Assembly: GCA_029782295.1 (NCBI GenBank)
Contig: JAKOVB010000168.1
Location: 1-64,000 of the forward strand
DNA length: 64,000 nucleotides
Reading direction: 5' to 3'
Source: Pseudomonadota bacterium
GTDB lineage: Bacteria; Pseudomonadota; Gammaproteobacteria; Burkholderiales; Methylophilaceae
Positions within the stretch are counted from its first letter, which is position 1, and the number at the start of each line of letters is the position of its first letter. Positions 28,892 to 38,048 of this stretch are shown here, piece after piece. A program made the translations under genes and the position numbers. Below the pieces are notes generated by a model. The model saw only the letters and a list, made by a program, of their open reading frames with translations. It was not told the origin of the DNA and did not search any database.

Positions 28892-28968
28892 CAGGATTCC
28901 TCTGTTGCGGGTGGGACCAACAAAATCGATAGCCAATTTTAACCTGTAAAACCAGCCTCCAAGCATTC

Positions 28969-30054
28969 ATGGACAAGCAACCCCATCTATTAGTTTGCAT
29001 ATCCGGTCACGGATTCGGACACGTAGCGCAAACCGCACCTGTCATTAATGCGCTGCGCGACAGAATGCCTGACTTGCGCGTCACCGTCCGGACCATGGTG
29101 CCGCTCGAGCATCTTCAGTCGAGGATACGAGCGCCTTTTGGCTATGTGCGTGAGGCAGTCGATGTCGGCATGCTGATGTCTTCGGCCATGGATGTGCGCG
29201 TCAGGGAAAGCTGCGAGGCCTATCTGGCCATGCATCATGACTGGGGAGGGCGTGTCCTCCGCGAATCCATTGCGCTGCGCGAGTTTAAAGCGGATTTTGT
29301 ACTTTCGAATGTTGCATATCTGCCGCTTGCCGGAGCCTTCCGTGCCGGCATTCCCTGTGCGGCGATGTGTTCCCTGAACTGGGGCGATATTTTTACTCAC
29401 TACTGCGGCGGACTTTCCGGGGCCCATCATGTGGCCAGGCAGATCGAGGTGGCTTACAACGGTGCTGAGGCATTTCTGCAGTTGGCTCCCCACATGCCCA
29501 TGACCGAGCTCTACCACCGCAAGCCGATTGGTCCGGTGGCAGAAGTCGGTCAGCCCCGTCGCGAGGAAATCATGCAGAGGCTTGGCCTCGGACCGGAAGA
29601 AAAGCTGGTGCTGGTTTCACTCGGTGGTATCGCCGGGCAGTTGCCGATAGACGGCTGGCCGCGCATGCCCGGGATACGTTGGCTGGTGCCCAGCGCCTGG
29701 CGTACCCTGAACCCGGATGCCATCATGCTGGAGACGCTTGAGATGCCTTTCAGCGACGTTCTGGCCAGTTGCGATGCATTGATCTGCAAACCGGGTTACG
29801 GCAGCTTTGTGGAGGCCGCCTGCAGTGGCACGCCGGTACTCTTTGCGAGCCGACCGGATTGGCCGGAAACCGTATTTCTCGCTGCCTGGCTGGCAGAGAA
29901 TGGCCTCGGGCGGGAAGTGGGGCGTGATGCGCTTGAAACCGGCGCTTTTGAATATGAACTGCGTGCGCTGCTTGCAGCCCAGCGGCCAGTCCCAGCTGTA
30001 CCCACTGGGGTGGAAGAGGCGGCAGCCTGGCTGGGGCAACGCTTGAGTGCTTAA
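28969..30054 (+). CDS. GT-B fold glycosyltransferase-like protein
   Basis: A 361-residue protein with a glycine-rich nucleotide-binding start ([20 protein letters not shown]) and a C-terminal MurG/GT28-like domain (about 200-340; [14 protein letters not shown], then [20 protein letters not shown] and [13 protein letters not shown]). The acceptor is unknown. Its stop overlaps the end of queA by 4 bp, tail to tail. Confidence 0.75.
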   Translation: MDKQPHLLVCISGHGFGHVAQTAPVINALRDRMPDLRVTVRTMVPLEHLQSRIRAPFGYVREAVDVGMLMSSAMDVRVRESCEAYLAMHHDWGGRVLRESIALREFKADFVLSNVAYLPLAGAFRAGIPCAAMCSLNWGDIFTHYCGGLSGAHHVARQIEVAYNGAEAFLQLAPHMPMTELYHRKPIGPVAEVGQPRREEIMQRLGLGPEEKLVLVSLGGIAGQLPIDGWPRMPGIRWLVPSAWRTLNPDAIMLETLEMPFSDVLASCDALICKPGYGSFVEAACSGTPVLFASRPDWPETVFLAAWLAENGLGREVGRDALETGAFEYELRALLAAQRPVPAVPTGVEEAAAWLGQRLSA

Positions 30055-31079
30055 TCCTGGCGCTCGATCAGCATCGCATCGCCGTAGCTGAAGAAACGAT
30101 ACTTTTGCTCGATCGCGTACCGGTAGGCCTGACGAATGTGCTCCGTACCGGCGAAAGCCGACACCAGCATGATCAACGTAGTGCGGGGTAAGTGGAAATT
30201 AGTCAGCAAGCGTTCCACCACACGGAAACGGTAGCCCGGTGTGATGAATATGTCCGTGTCCCCGCTCCCCGCTACCAGGTCGCCACTGCGGGCCGCACTT
30301 TCAAGCGCCCGCAGGGCAGTCGTGCCAATGGCGGTGATTTTGCCGCCCCGTGCACGTGTTGCGAGAATCTTGTCGACGGTCGTCTGAGGGATTTCATACC
30401 ACTCGCAGTGCATGACGTGCTCTGAAGGGTCTTCAACCCGCACCGGCTGGAAGGTACCTGCACCAACGTGCAGCGTGACGAAGGCGGTGTCGATCCCCAT
30501 GTCGGCCAGACGCTGCATCATCGCCTGGTCGAAGTGCAGCCCTGCTGTTGGAGCTGCTACTGCACCAGGGTTCCTGGCGTAAACCGTCTGATATCGCTCG
30601 TCGTCGTCCTGATTCGGGCTGTGGGAGATGTAGGGTGGCAATGGCAGGCTGCCGTGACGCTCCAGCAGTTCAAACAGGGAGGGTTCACCGAGGAAATGCA
30701 GCTCGAACAGATCTTCATGGCGGCCTATTACCTCCGCGTCGATGGCGTCAGCCAGCCGCAGTCGGTGACCGGACTTGGGTGATTTGGATGCGCGAACGTG
30801 CGCAAGCGCTCGATGGTCGTCCAGCACTCGCTCCACCAGGACTTCGACCTTGCCGCCACTGTCTTTTCTGCCGAGCAGGCGGGCCTTGATCACGCGGGTG
30901 TCGTTAAACACCAGCAGATCCCCGGGGTTGAGGTGTTCCGGCAGGCTGGAGAAGGTGGCGTCTTCCAGTCCGCCGCTGTTGCCGTCAAGGCAGAGCAGGC
31001 GGCTTGCGGTGCGCTGGGCAGCCGGGAACTGTGCGATCAACGCCTCCGGCAGGTCGAAATCAAAATCGCTGGTACGCAT
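30051..31079 (-). CDS. queA: S-adenosylmethionine:tRNA ribosyltransferase-isomerase QueA
   Basis: QueA transfers the ribosyl group of SAM to preQ1-tRNA, forming epoxyqueuosine. The 342-residue protein begins [19 protein letters not shown] and has [20 protein letters not shown] and [20 protein letters not shown]. It belongs to the same queuosine pathway as tgt at 57 kb but is unlinked here, although queA-tgt pairs are common elsewhere. Confidence 0.96.
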   Translation of the reverse strand: MRTSDFDFDLPEALIAQFPAAQRTASRLLCLDGNSGGLEDATFSSLPEHLNPGDLLVFNDTRVIKARLLGRKDSGGKVEVLVERVLDDHRALAHVRASKSPKSGHRLRLADAIDAEVIGRHEDLFELHFLGEPSLFELLERHGSLPLPPYISHSPNQDDDERYQTVYARNPGAVAAPTAGLHFDQAMMQRLADMGIDTAFVTLHVGAGTFQPVRVEDPSEHVMHCEWYEIPQTTVDKILATRARGGKITAIGTTALRALESAARSGDLVAGSGDTDIFITPGYRFRVVERLLTNFHLPRTTLIMLVSAFAGTEHIRQAYRYAIEQKYRFFSYGDAMLIERQD

Positions 31080-31160
31080 GAAATTCCTTCGTTATTTCCA
31101 CATTCCTTTTCAGCAGCACTACTGAAACAGGCGAGGATTCGCTATAATGCCGACTCCCAA

Positions 31161-31247
31161 GCCGGGATGGCGGAATCGGTAGACGCAGCGGATTCAAAAT
31201 CCGCCGCTGGAAACAGTGTGGGGGTTCGAGTCCCCCTCCCGGCACCA
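31161..31247 (+). tRNA. tRNA-Leu (anticodon CAA)
   Basis: An 87-nt class II tRNA with the acceptor stem GCCGGGA / TCCCGGC, discriminator A and an encoded CCA. The anticodon stem GCGGA / TCCGC encloses TTCAAAA, giving anticodon CAA. A long variable arm and the T loop TTCGAGT are present. A TATAAT -10 box lies at 31143-31148, just upstream; the matching -35 is weak. Confidence 0.96.
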
Positions 31248-31345
31248 AACATCGTCGCAATATTTTGCGTCGACTCCTTACTTCTTATATCCCAGATACT
31301 ATTTCCAGAAATGCACTTCAGCATGCATAATAGTGCGATAAGAAG

Positions 31346-31362
31346 ATATGGATATTCCATAT
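31346..31362. promoter_or_regulatory. 17-bp palindrome before the Rrf2 regulator gene
   Basis: ATATGGA-TAT-TCCATAT is a perfect 7-3-7 inverted repeat ending 25 bp before the Rrf2 start codon. AT-rich dyads of this kind are typical operators for Rrf2-family regulators, so autoregulation is the simplest reading. Confidence 0.55.
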
Positions 31363-31387
31363 TCCCCCTTCTTTAGAAGAGGTCGTT

Positions 31388-31852
31388 ATGTTGATATCAC
31401 GCACTAGCCAATACGCTATTCAGTCCATGATCTATATCGCCACGCAGCCGCTGGGGACGCCTATCCTCAGCCGTGAGGTCGCCGAAAAACTGCAGGTGCC
31501 GGCAGCCTATCTCGCCAAGATCATGCAAATGCTTTGCAAGGGCGGTTTGGTGACCTCGTTCCGAGGGCGCCTGGGCGGCTTCTGCCTGCGAGAAGATCCA
31601 GCCAAAATCGACCTGATGCGCATCCTGCAGATCACAGAAGGTGCGGATTTTACCAAGGATTGCGTACTCGGTCTCAAGGTTTGCAGCGATGAGACGGCGT
31701 GTCCCATGCATGCACAATGGAAGCCGATCAAGGTCGAGATCATCAATCTGCTCAACCAGCAGACGTTGGCAACGTTGAGTGAAGCTGTCCTCAGCGGCAA
31801 GTACCGCATCAGTGATATTCCCTACGCACTGTTGCCGTCCAGCCCCGTCTAA
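31388..31852 (+). CDS. Rrf2-family transcriptional regulator, probable Fe-S protein
   Basis: A 154-residue DNA-binding protein. The winged helix covers residues 1-85 (SRTSQYAIQSMIYIATQPLG; LAKIMQMLCKGGLVTSFRGR). Cys92, Cys99 and Cys105 (DCVLGLKVC and ACPMH) follow the three-cysteine pattern that holds an Fe-S cluster in IscR and NsrR, so it may sense iron-sulfur status, NO or redox state. Target genes are unknown; there is no isc cluster nearby. Confidence 0.88.
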   Translation: MLISRTSQYAIQSMIYIATQPLGTPILSREVAEKLQVPAAYLAKIMQMLCKGGLVTSFRGRLGGFCLREDPAKIDLMRILQITEGADFTKDCVLGLKVCSDETACPMHAQWKPIKVEIINLLNQQTLATLSEAVLSGKYRISDIPYALLPSSPV

Positions 31853-32066
31853 CCGCGTAGGGGCCGAAAATAGCCTCTTTTTGGCAATCTTTTGCTGTTT
31901 TTGACCTGTTAGCCATTGCGTCGCGACGATTTATTGATGAGAATTGGCAAGTGCGAGCCTGTTGCGTCTATTTAACGAAAACTTTCTGATCGCAATCGGC
32001 ACTTGACACCAAGAGCGCCTGCAAGCAGAGTAATGGCGTTTTATCACAACCAATAGGGAATAGAAT

Positions 32067-32339
32067 ATGAACAAGACTGAACTGATTGATGCAATCGCGA
32101 AAAGTGCAGGCCTGACCAAGGCTGATGCCGGCAAGGCGCTGGACGCATTTACTTCGTCCGTGACCGGTGCTCTCAAGAAGGGTGACAGCGTGACCCTGAT
32201 TGGTTTTGGTACTTTCAAGGTTTCCGCACGCGCTGCCCGTACCGGCCGCAACCCGCAAACCGGCAAGGAAATCAAGATCGCTGCCCGCAAGGCCCCGGCT
32301 TTCACCGCTGGCAAGGCTCTGAAGGACGCAGTGAACTAA
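32067..32339 (+). CDS. hupB: HU family DNA-binding protein
   Basis: A 90-residue nucleoid protein of the HU beta type that bends DNA without strong sequence preference. It begins [20 protein letters not shown] and carries the beta-arm signature [27 protein letters not shown] -35 at 32003-32008 lies upstream, although the -10 is not clear. A 10-bp stem-loop follows the gene. Confidence 0.95.
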   Translation: MNKTELIDAIAKSAGLTKADAGKALDAFTSSVTGALKKGDSVTLIGFGTFKVSARAARTGRNPQTGKEIKIAARKAPAFTAGKALKDAVN

Positions 32340-32352
32340 TCGTTCTGCTGTT

Positions 32353-32390
32353 GATCGCTGGACGGGCCGGTTCCGGCAACTCCAGCGATC
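32353..32390 (+). terminator. Stem-loop after the HU gene
   Basis: GATCGCTGGA (32353-32362) pairs with TCCAGCGATC (32381-32390), with an inner GCCGG/CCGGC stem. No U-tract follows, so it may stabilise the hup mRNA or act as a weak terminator. Confidence 0.55.
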
Positions 32391-32430
32391 ATCTCCACTA
32401 AATCAGATCAAGACGCTTCCTGCGTCCGCC

Positions 32431-33144
32431 ATGCCGAAACATCACCCCATCCCCAGGTGCAACGGCAATCCGAGTTTTTTCACTCTCATCGTTTCATTTC
32501 TTGCTGTCACAAGTGCACTGCTGATCTCATTTTCAGCCCTGGCTGATACTTCGCCCGACCCTTGTGTAGATCTGGCTCCGCGTTCTGAAAATACCGTCTC
32601 GCTATCCAATGCGGAAATGACTTTGGACGAAAGCCGTAGTACTTCGGAGGACATGGCCGTGATGTCGGGCCTGTATAACGAAACACACCGCTCCATCGGA
32701 GGTCTGACCTCGGCCGAGCCATTGGTCGATTACAGTGTCGAACCGAATATGACGATCCTGCAGGACCGGTCGGGCGTTTGCGCGAGACCGGCCTTGCGAT
32801 TGGTATTGGGATACAGTGCGATGAATGTATACATGGATCGGGAAATTCCGCGCTCGAGTTGTATCTACAATGCCATTTTCGCGCACGAGATGCATCACGT
32901 CTCCATCTACCGTGAATATCTTGTCCGCAATCTCGGAAGCTTCAGGAAAGCCGTCGATGACAAGTTCGACGGCAGGACATATCGTTTCAAGTCGATTTAT
33001 GAAGCGAAGCAGTACATCGAAATCCTGGGGCAGGTTTTTGTGCAAAAGCTGCAGTCGCAGTTTTATCGGGAAGTCATGGAAGAGCAGCGGGCACTCGATA
33101 CCCAAGCTGAATATACACGCATGCAATCTGAATGCATGCACTGA
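32431..33144 (+). CDS. Exported protein with HEMHH zinc-peptidase-like motif
   Basis: A 237-residue protein with an N-terminal signal (FFTLIVSFLAVTSALLISFS, cleavage near SALADT). The mature part carries HExxH in IFAHEMHHVSIYREYLV (residues about 150-155), the zinc-binding pattern of gluzincin or DUF922-type peptidases. A later Glu-rich helix could supply the third ligand. Several cysteines (CVDLAPR, VCARPALR, SSCIYNA, SECMH) may form disulfides. Substrate and activity are unknown. Confidence 0.7.
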   Translation: MPKHHPIPRCNGNPSFFTLIVSFLAVTSALLISFSALADTSPDPCVDLAPRSENTVSLSNAEMTLDESRSTSEDMAVMSGLYNETHRSIGGLTSAEPLVDYSVEPNMTILQDRSGVCARPALRLVLGYSAMNVYMDREIPRSSCIYNAIFAHEMHHVSIYREYLVRNLGSFRKAVDDKFDGRTYRFKSIYEAKQYIEILGQVFVQKLQSQFYREVMEEQRALDTQAEYTRMQSECMH

Positions 33145-33164
33145 ATGTAGAAGGCAGTACGTTG

Positions 33165-33602
33165 CTAGGTTCCGGCTTCCACCAGCCGGGCTGCGGCCTG
33201 AATTTCCGATGCTGCGGCGGCTTCCGGGATGGTAGTGAATCGGGATGGCTGGTAGGACTTGACGATTAAAGCGCCAGCCGTGCTGACGCTGTTTACAACA
33301 CCTCGCCCCTTTGCATTTGCAACGGCGATTCCGACATCTTTGGTATTGCATGCAAAAGCCGCGGCGTTGTTAGCTGAAAGCGAGACTCTCACCAGGCCAA
33401 TCGAACTCAGTGCGTTGCAGTTGTAGGTCCCGGAAGCTAATCCGATCGTGTCCCCGAGGGAAATTGTCTGTGCTGAAGCGCTCCACGCACCCATGCATAG
33501 CGTCGCCATCGGAAGGAGGCGGCGATAAGAGATTGCACTGGATACTGGCTTTGTGTGAGTTGTTTTCTTGGGATGACCAGATACATGGGTTTTGTGAGAC
33601 AT
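33165..33602 (-). CDS. Small exported protein of unknown function
   Basis: A 145-residue protein with a signal peptide preceded by a basic N-region (SYRRLLPMATLCMGAWSASA, cleavage near residue 44). The mature part is Ala/Ser-rich with two cysteines (GTYNCNALSS, AAFACNTKDV). The C-terminus (IQAAARLVEAGT) is helical. I do not recognise the family. It converges on the HEMHH gene. Confidence 0.55.
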   Translation of the reverse strand: MSHKTHVSGHPKKTTHTKPVSSAISYRRLLPMATLCMGAWSASAQTISLGDTIGLASGTYNCNALSSIGLVRVSLSANNAAAFACNTKDVGIAVANAKGRGVVNSVSTAGALIVKSYQPSRFTTIPEAAAASEIQAAARLVEAGT

Positions 33603-33743
33603 GGTTTTTTCTCGGCAAAAATAACTATTTAGCTAATCATATCTCTTCAAGAAAAAGACTGTGAATTCATTAATGTTTCTTGGATGCGGGCTCTAAGTCA
33701 GGCGGATCGCCAGCATTGTTCTGAATCCAGCAAGGGAATCCTG

Positions 33744-33827
33744 ATGGCTGAAAATTTTTCTGATGATGTGGGTGGAGAAGGTGTGGAACAGGGCTACATC
33801 CGTAAAACTGCATCACAACTGAAATGA
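33744..33827 (+). CDS. Possible 27-residue small protein
   Basis: An ATG at 33744 opens a 27-codon frame (AENFSDDVGGEGVEQGYIRK then TASQLK), with AGGGAA about 6 nt upstream. The peptide is acidic at the N-terminus and has no match I recognise. Such short frames arise by chance, so this is weak. Confidence 0.15.
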   Translation: MAENFSDDVGGEGVEQGYIRKTASQLK

Positions 33828-33976
33828 GGGGGGTACTCAGTTCAAAGGGCTCCTTTTCCCTGAGTATGTCAAATATGCAGACTTGGGTTTAAACGTCCCT
33901 GCTATGGGGGATTTAAACAAACACATACGGCATTTCGGCCAGGATGGTAAGTGAACGGGTGGCAATTCCGAAGGAT

Positions 33977-34120
33977 TCATCGCCGGAAATTGACAGCGTG
34001 TTCCGCAACCTCTCTGGCCTCACGCATCCCCGTTGCAAAGAAACGAACCCAGCTTGATTTCAATGCGTCCCAGTATTCATACAAGGAATAAGGGACCACG
34101 GGTCTCACTTTTGCGTCCAT
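33977..34120 (-). CDS. Possible 47-residue small protein
   Basis: A 47-codon frame on the minus strand begins DAKVRPVVPYSLYEYWDALK and continues with an amphipathic, arginine-rich helix. GGAG with 7-nt spacing precedes its ATG, which makes it more credible than its neighbours in this gene-poor stretch. The family is unknown; it could be the start of a truncated gene. Confidence 0.3.
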   Translation of the reverse strand: MDAKVRPVVPYSLYEYWDALKSSWVRFFATGMREAREVAEHAVNFRR

Positions 34121-34919
34121 CTAAATTCTCCGTGCAGTTTGAAAAATGCCTGGTCTGGGGTGTTCGGCCCTCTTCAGTAAAAAATCAAGCGATTCTTTAA
34201 CTCGCCAGAGGAAATAAACCCGTCAAATGGTTGAAGCGGCTTAGGGTAGATAACGTGAAAGTGTTCGTGCCGTTGACAGGGGGTTGCCGTGATATGGCAT
34301 GAAGGTGTCGGAATTAGGATGCTTGAGAAGAAGCCGAAATGAAAACGGCCCACATCGGGGCATGGGCTTCTACTTGGGGAATCCGACAATTCCAGCAGAT
34401 CGGTAGGCCGCCGGTGATCTTGTGGCAGGAATTTTGCCATATGGACGGCAAAGGGCTCACCGGGTTTCTGAAAGAAATTTGGAATGCGGCCAATCAGGAT
34501 AAAGGGATAGGGAAAGTTTGTGATGCTGTTAGGCGGACCGACTGCGCTTCGCAAGGATTGCCCGGTTTCCTTAGCTAAAGATGGGATGGAGAACCCAACC
34601 GCTACAAAGATCCGAAAGGTTATCAACTGTACGGTGTCCAATACCAAAACATTGTGATTCCGACCCGGCTACGGGAATGGTCGATCCGTTATCAGTTCAG
34701 GCAGGAGGAAAAAACGAATCACAGGGCGCCCATCAACTCCTTTGCAATGCCCACCCCTCAATGTGACTTCCTCCAATGGAAAGGGGGGCAACCTAGACGT
34801 CCCTATTCGGGCCGGGCTCGGGTGAAATCTACCGCATTCGCCTTTGCCCCCTTGGGGTTCTGTCAATCACTGTACGAAAATGATGTGGTGCAAAAAGTGG
34901 TATTTTTTCAGGAGATTAG

Positions 34920-37900
34920 TCAGCTTGACTTTAATGCCGGGTGTTCCGCAATAATCTGCTTTAGTTGCTCGTGGGCATTGGGTAGATCGAAAGACTCGAT
35001 CGCAGACTGTAGCGACGAAAATTGATGCGAAGAAAGTATTTTCTTAAGTATTGGCTGCAATTCGGTCCAGGTCGGAATTACGTCCCAACTATCTATGGCC
35101 AGTTTCGTTTCCAGAGATACGATCAAATGCTTGACGTTCGCGGGATCGATGTCATCTTCGTACTTTGCGCTGTCATAGACATGGAGTTGTTCGATATCGT
35201 CACAGACTGCGTGCAAAGCTTGTTCGAGCAATGACAGGTAATGGTCCAGTGGCTTATCAATGGAGCCATCACGAATCATGCACTCGATGTCGTAGGCGAT
35301 CTGGCGTACCTGTTCTGCCCCTAAGGTCGCCGAGGTGCTTTTGAGCGAATGTGCCAAGCGTTGCGCCGCTTCGGGATGATTCTGTTCAAGGGCGTGGCGG
35401 ATTTTGGCGGCTTCATCTCGATGTAACTTGGAGTATTTCAGCAACATCGAGCGATAACTGGTAAGTTTGTCGGAGAAATACCGCAACCCTTGCTTGACAT
35501 CGATTGTCCCCAACATCTGGCATAACTGATCTGCCGAAATTTCTATGTGCCCTTTGTTCATGGTCTGATGGATGCTGGCATCGAATGATTCCGTTTCCGG
35601 TATCCATTTACTTAGGACTTGGAGCAGGCGCTCTGGCTCAACAGGTTTGGCCAGAAAATCGTTCATTCCAGCCTGCTGGCATTTGATGCGGTCCTCTTTG
35701 AAGGCATTTGCTGTCATTGCAATAATTGGCGTATCTTTAAAATCAGGTAGCTGGCGCATTATTTGAGTTGTTTCAAGGCCGTCCATCACCGGCATTTGCA
35801 TATCCATCAGAATGACGTCATAAGTGGTGTGTTGGGTAAGGTCTAGCGCCTCGGCGCCATGATTCGCGATATCAACCTGCAGACCTAGCCCTTGGAGCAT
35901 TTCCCGTGCTACTTCCTGGTTGATCTCGTTGTCTTCTACCAACAGCACGTGAGCGCCTCGTCGAACCCGGTTCGTATCCCCCAGTTCCCCACTCTGTTGT
36001 GCCAACTGATCCGCGGTGCTTAGCTTCAGCACTGCAGTAAACCAGAAAGTGCTGCCAATTCCTGGCGTGCTGTTGACGCCGGTCTCGCCCCCCATCATCT
36101 TGGCGAGCCGGTTGGAAATGACCAGACCTAGCCCAGTGCCTCCGTATTTACGGCTGATCGAGGAGTCTGCCTGCACAAAGGGCTGGAACAGCAGCGCTTG
36201 CTCCTTCTGTGAGAGGCCGATGCCGGTATCTTCCACTTCAAACAGTAAATGCGCATTCTCATCCAGCGACTGTAATTTAGCGCGTAGCGTGATGCCTCCT
36301 TGCTCGGTAAATTTGATCGCGTTGCTGACATAATTGATCATGATCTGCCTCAGGCGCTGCGGGTCGCCATACAGCGCCAAGCTTTTTAAGTTCGGGTCGA
36401 TTTCCACCTGCCAATTCAGGCCTTTGCTGGCTATGCGGTCACCTAGCGCGCTATGAACATAATCCGTGACTTGCGGCACCAGGAAAGTGATCTCCTCTAG
36501 TGTCAGGCTATCAGCTTCGATCTTCGAAAGATCGAGGACGTCGCCGATAATGTGCAACAAATGCTTGCCGGACCATATAATCTTGTCAATTTTGCTCAGC
36601 ATCTCTATCTGCGTGGTTTGCTCATGCAGCAGATGTGCAAGGCCGATAATGGCATTAAGTGGGGTTCGAATCTCGTGGCTCATGTTCGCGAGAAAAGTGC
36701 TCTTGGAATGATTGGCTGACTCTGCCTCCTGTTTGGCCTTTTCCAGTTCCATGGTCCTTATTTTTACTAGGTTTTCAAGGTCTTTGCGGTACAGGTCAAG
36801 TTCCATTTCCTGTGTTTTTTCCTGTGTAATGTCGCGTGCGATCTTCGAGGCGCCAATTACCTTGCCCTGCATGTCAAGGATAGGCGAGATCGTTACAGAA
36901 ACATCAATCAGTCTACCGTCCTTGCATTTCCGTCGGGTTTCAAAATGTTCGATGGTCTCGCCGCGCGCGATGCGTTCGAGAATCCTATCTTCCTCATCAT
37001 GCTTATCATCTGGCAACAGAACTCTTATTGTTTGTCCGATCATTTCCTCGGCGGTGTAGCCAAAGATGCGCTCTGCCCCTGGGTTCCAGCTGGTAATCTT
37101 GCCGTCCAGAGATTTGCTTAAAATGGCGTCATCTGATGAAGTAACGATAGCCTCGTACTGCTTGGTCTGCATTTCCTGCTGCTTGCGAGCTGTAATATCC
37201 TCGTAGGTTCCCAGCACCCCAATGATTTCATTGCTGGATGGATCCTTCAGTGGTACTTTTGAGGTCTGTAACCAGATCGTCTTTCCTGAGGGCGAGGTTT
37301 GGGGCTCTTCATAACCAATCTTCGCGATTCCAGATTCGATGACTATTGTGTCATCGGCGCGATAGCGGTCGGCGTGATCCTTCCATGACAGATCGAAGTC
37401 TGTCTTTCCAACCAGTTCCTCCGCCTTGGCTAGACCAGCATCTCGTGCTGTAGCGATGTTGCCGCCCAGATAGTGGAGATCTCGGCTCTTCCAGAAAACT
37501 CGTACCGGAGATGTGTTAATTACAGTCGAAAGCAGTGCATGAGAACGCTGCAAATCATTCATGGTCTGGTTGCTAAGCAATAGCGCGGCATTCAGCTCGC
37601 GTGTGCGCTCATTCACTCTTGATTCTAGTTCGGAATTGACCCTTAACAACTCCTGCCTCGCATGTTCCAATTGTTGGGCAGACGGCGCGGACAGCGCTTT
37701 AGGCATGACCAACCAGAGCACTATAGCCGTGGCTAACGATAGTGCTGCGGTGACGACTCTAGTGGCAGCGCTTAACCAGTAATCAGGGCGCCAGATGTTT
37801 AGCACGTCCATCAGGTGTGTCAAGCCACAGGCTACGATAAATAGGGCAAACAGTACGAATAGCCAACGATGCGGAATATCCTGGCGCCTTTTCGCGAAAT

Positions 37901-38048
37901 ACCAGATTGCGAATGGAATGGAGAAGTAGGTGAGGGTAATAATGGTGTCTGATATAGCCAATGTCCAGAGTAGCTGGGGGTTCCATTGCAGGCAGTATCC
38001 ATGCGGAATCAGGCTGGATTTATTCAGGCTATATAACCACTGCAGCAT
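34920..38048 (-). CDS. Hybrid sensor histidine kinase with ETR1-like ethylene-binding domain
   Basis: A 1042-residue membrane kinase. Residues about 30-130 form three membrane helices closely matching the ethylene-binding domain of plant ETR1 (ISDTIITLTYFSIPF; FIVACGLTHLMDV), with the copper-binding Cys and His (ACGLTH) and the conserved Asp, Tyr and Ile retained. Two PAS domains (about 165-415), a kinase core (SHEIRTPLNAIIGLAHLL; GGTGLGLVISNRLAKMMGGE), a receiver (about 705-820; DVILMDMQMPVMDG) and an HPt domain (RLAHSLKSTSATLGAE) follow. ATG 38048 has AGGAG at good spacing. No partner regulator is adjacent. Confidence 0.93.
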   Translation of the reverse strand: MLQWLYSLNKSSLIPHGYCLQWNPQLLWTLAISDTIITLTYFSIPFAIWYFAKRRQDIPHRWLFVLFALFIVACGLTHLMDVLNIWRPDYWLSAATRVVTAALSLATAIVLWLVMPKALSAPSAQQLEHARQELLRVNSELESRVNERTRELNAALLLSNQTMNDLQRSHALLSTVINTSPVRVFWKSRDLHYLGGNIATARDAGLAKAEELVGKTDFDLSWKDHADRYRADDTIVIESGIAKIGYEEPQTSPSGKTIWLQTSKVPLKDPSSNEIIGVLGTYEDITARKQQEMQTKQYEAIVTSSDDAILSKSLDGKITSWNPGAERIFGYTAEEMIGQTIRVLLPDDKHDEEDRILERIARGETIEHFETRRKCKDGRLIDVSVTISPILDMQGKVIGASKIARDITQEKTQEMELDLYRKDLENLVKIRTMELEKAKQEAESANHSKSTFLANMSHEIRTPLNAIIGLAHLLHEQTTQIEMLSKIDKIIWSGKHLLHIIGDVLDLSKIEADSLTLEEITFLVPQVTDYVHSALGDRIASKGLNWQVEIDPNLKSLALYGDPQRLRQIMINYVSNAIKFTEQGGITLRAKLQSLDENAHLLFEVEDTGIGLSQKEQALLFQPFVQADSSISRKYGGTGLGLVISNRLAKMMGGETGVNSTPGIGSTFWFTAVLKLSTADQLAQQSGELGDTNRVRRGAHVLLVEDNEINQEVAREMLQGLGLQVDIANHGAEALDLTQHTTYDVILMDMQMPVMDGLETTQIMRQLPDFKDTPIIAMTANAFKEDRIKCQQAGMNDFLAKPVEPERLLQVLSKWIPETESFDASIHQTMNKGHIEISADQLCQMLGTIDVKQGLRYFSDKLTSYRSMLLKYSKLHRDEAAKIRHALEQNHPEAAQRLAHSLKSTSATLGAEQVRQIAYDIECMIRDGSIDKPLDHYLSLLEQALHAVCDDIEQLHVYDSAKYEDDIDPANVKHLIVSLETKLAIDSWDVIPTWTELQPILKKILSSHQFSSLQSAIESFDLPNAHEQLKQIIAEHPALKSS

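Larger units (their letters stand above)
33603..34919. other. Gene-poor 1.3-kb stretch, probably decayed sequence
   Basis: No convincing gene of normal length spans this interval. Open frames are short, overlap on both strands and lack ribosome-binding sites, and their translations have unnatural composition. One frame near 34,580-34,720 reads protein-like (YGVQYQNIVIPTRLREW) but is broken on both sides, consistent with a degraded gene. Two tiny ORFs with ribosome-binding sites are listed separately. A terminator-like hairpin lies near 34,340-34,375. Confidence 0.5.

Noticed and set aside
34174-34647. 157-codon minus-strand frame in the gene-poor stretch
   Set aside because: There is no ribosome-binding site, the composition is Pro/Phe/Ile/Ser-rich and unnatural, and it overlaps frames on the other strand that look just as plausible.
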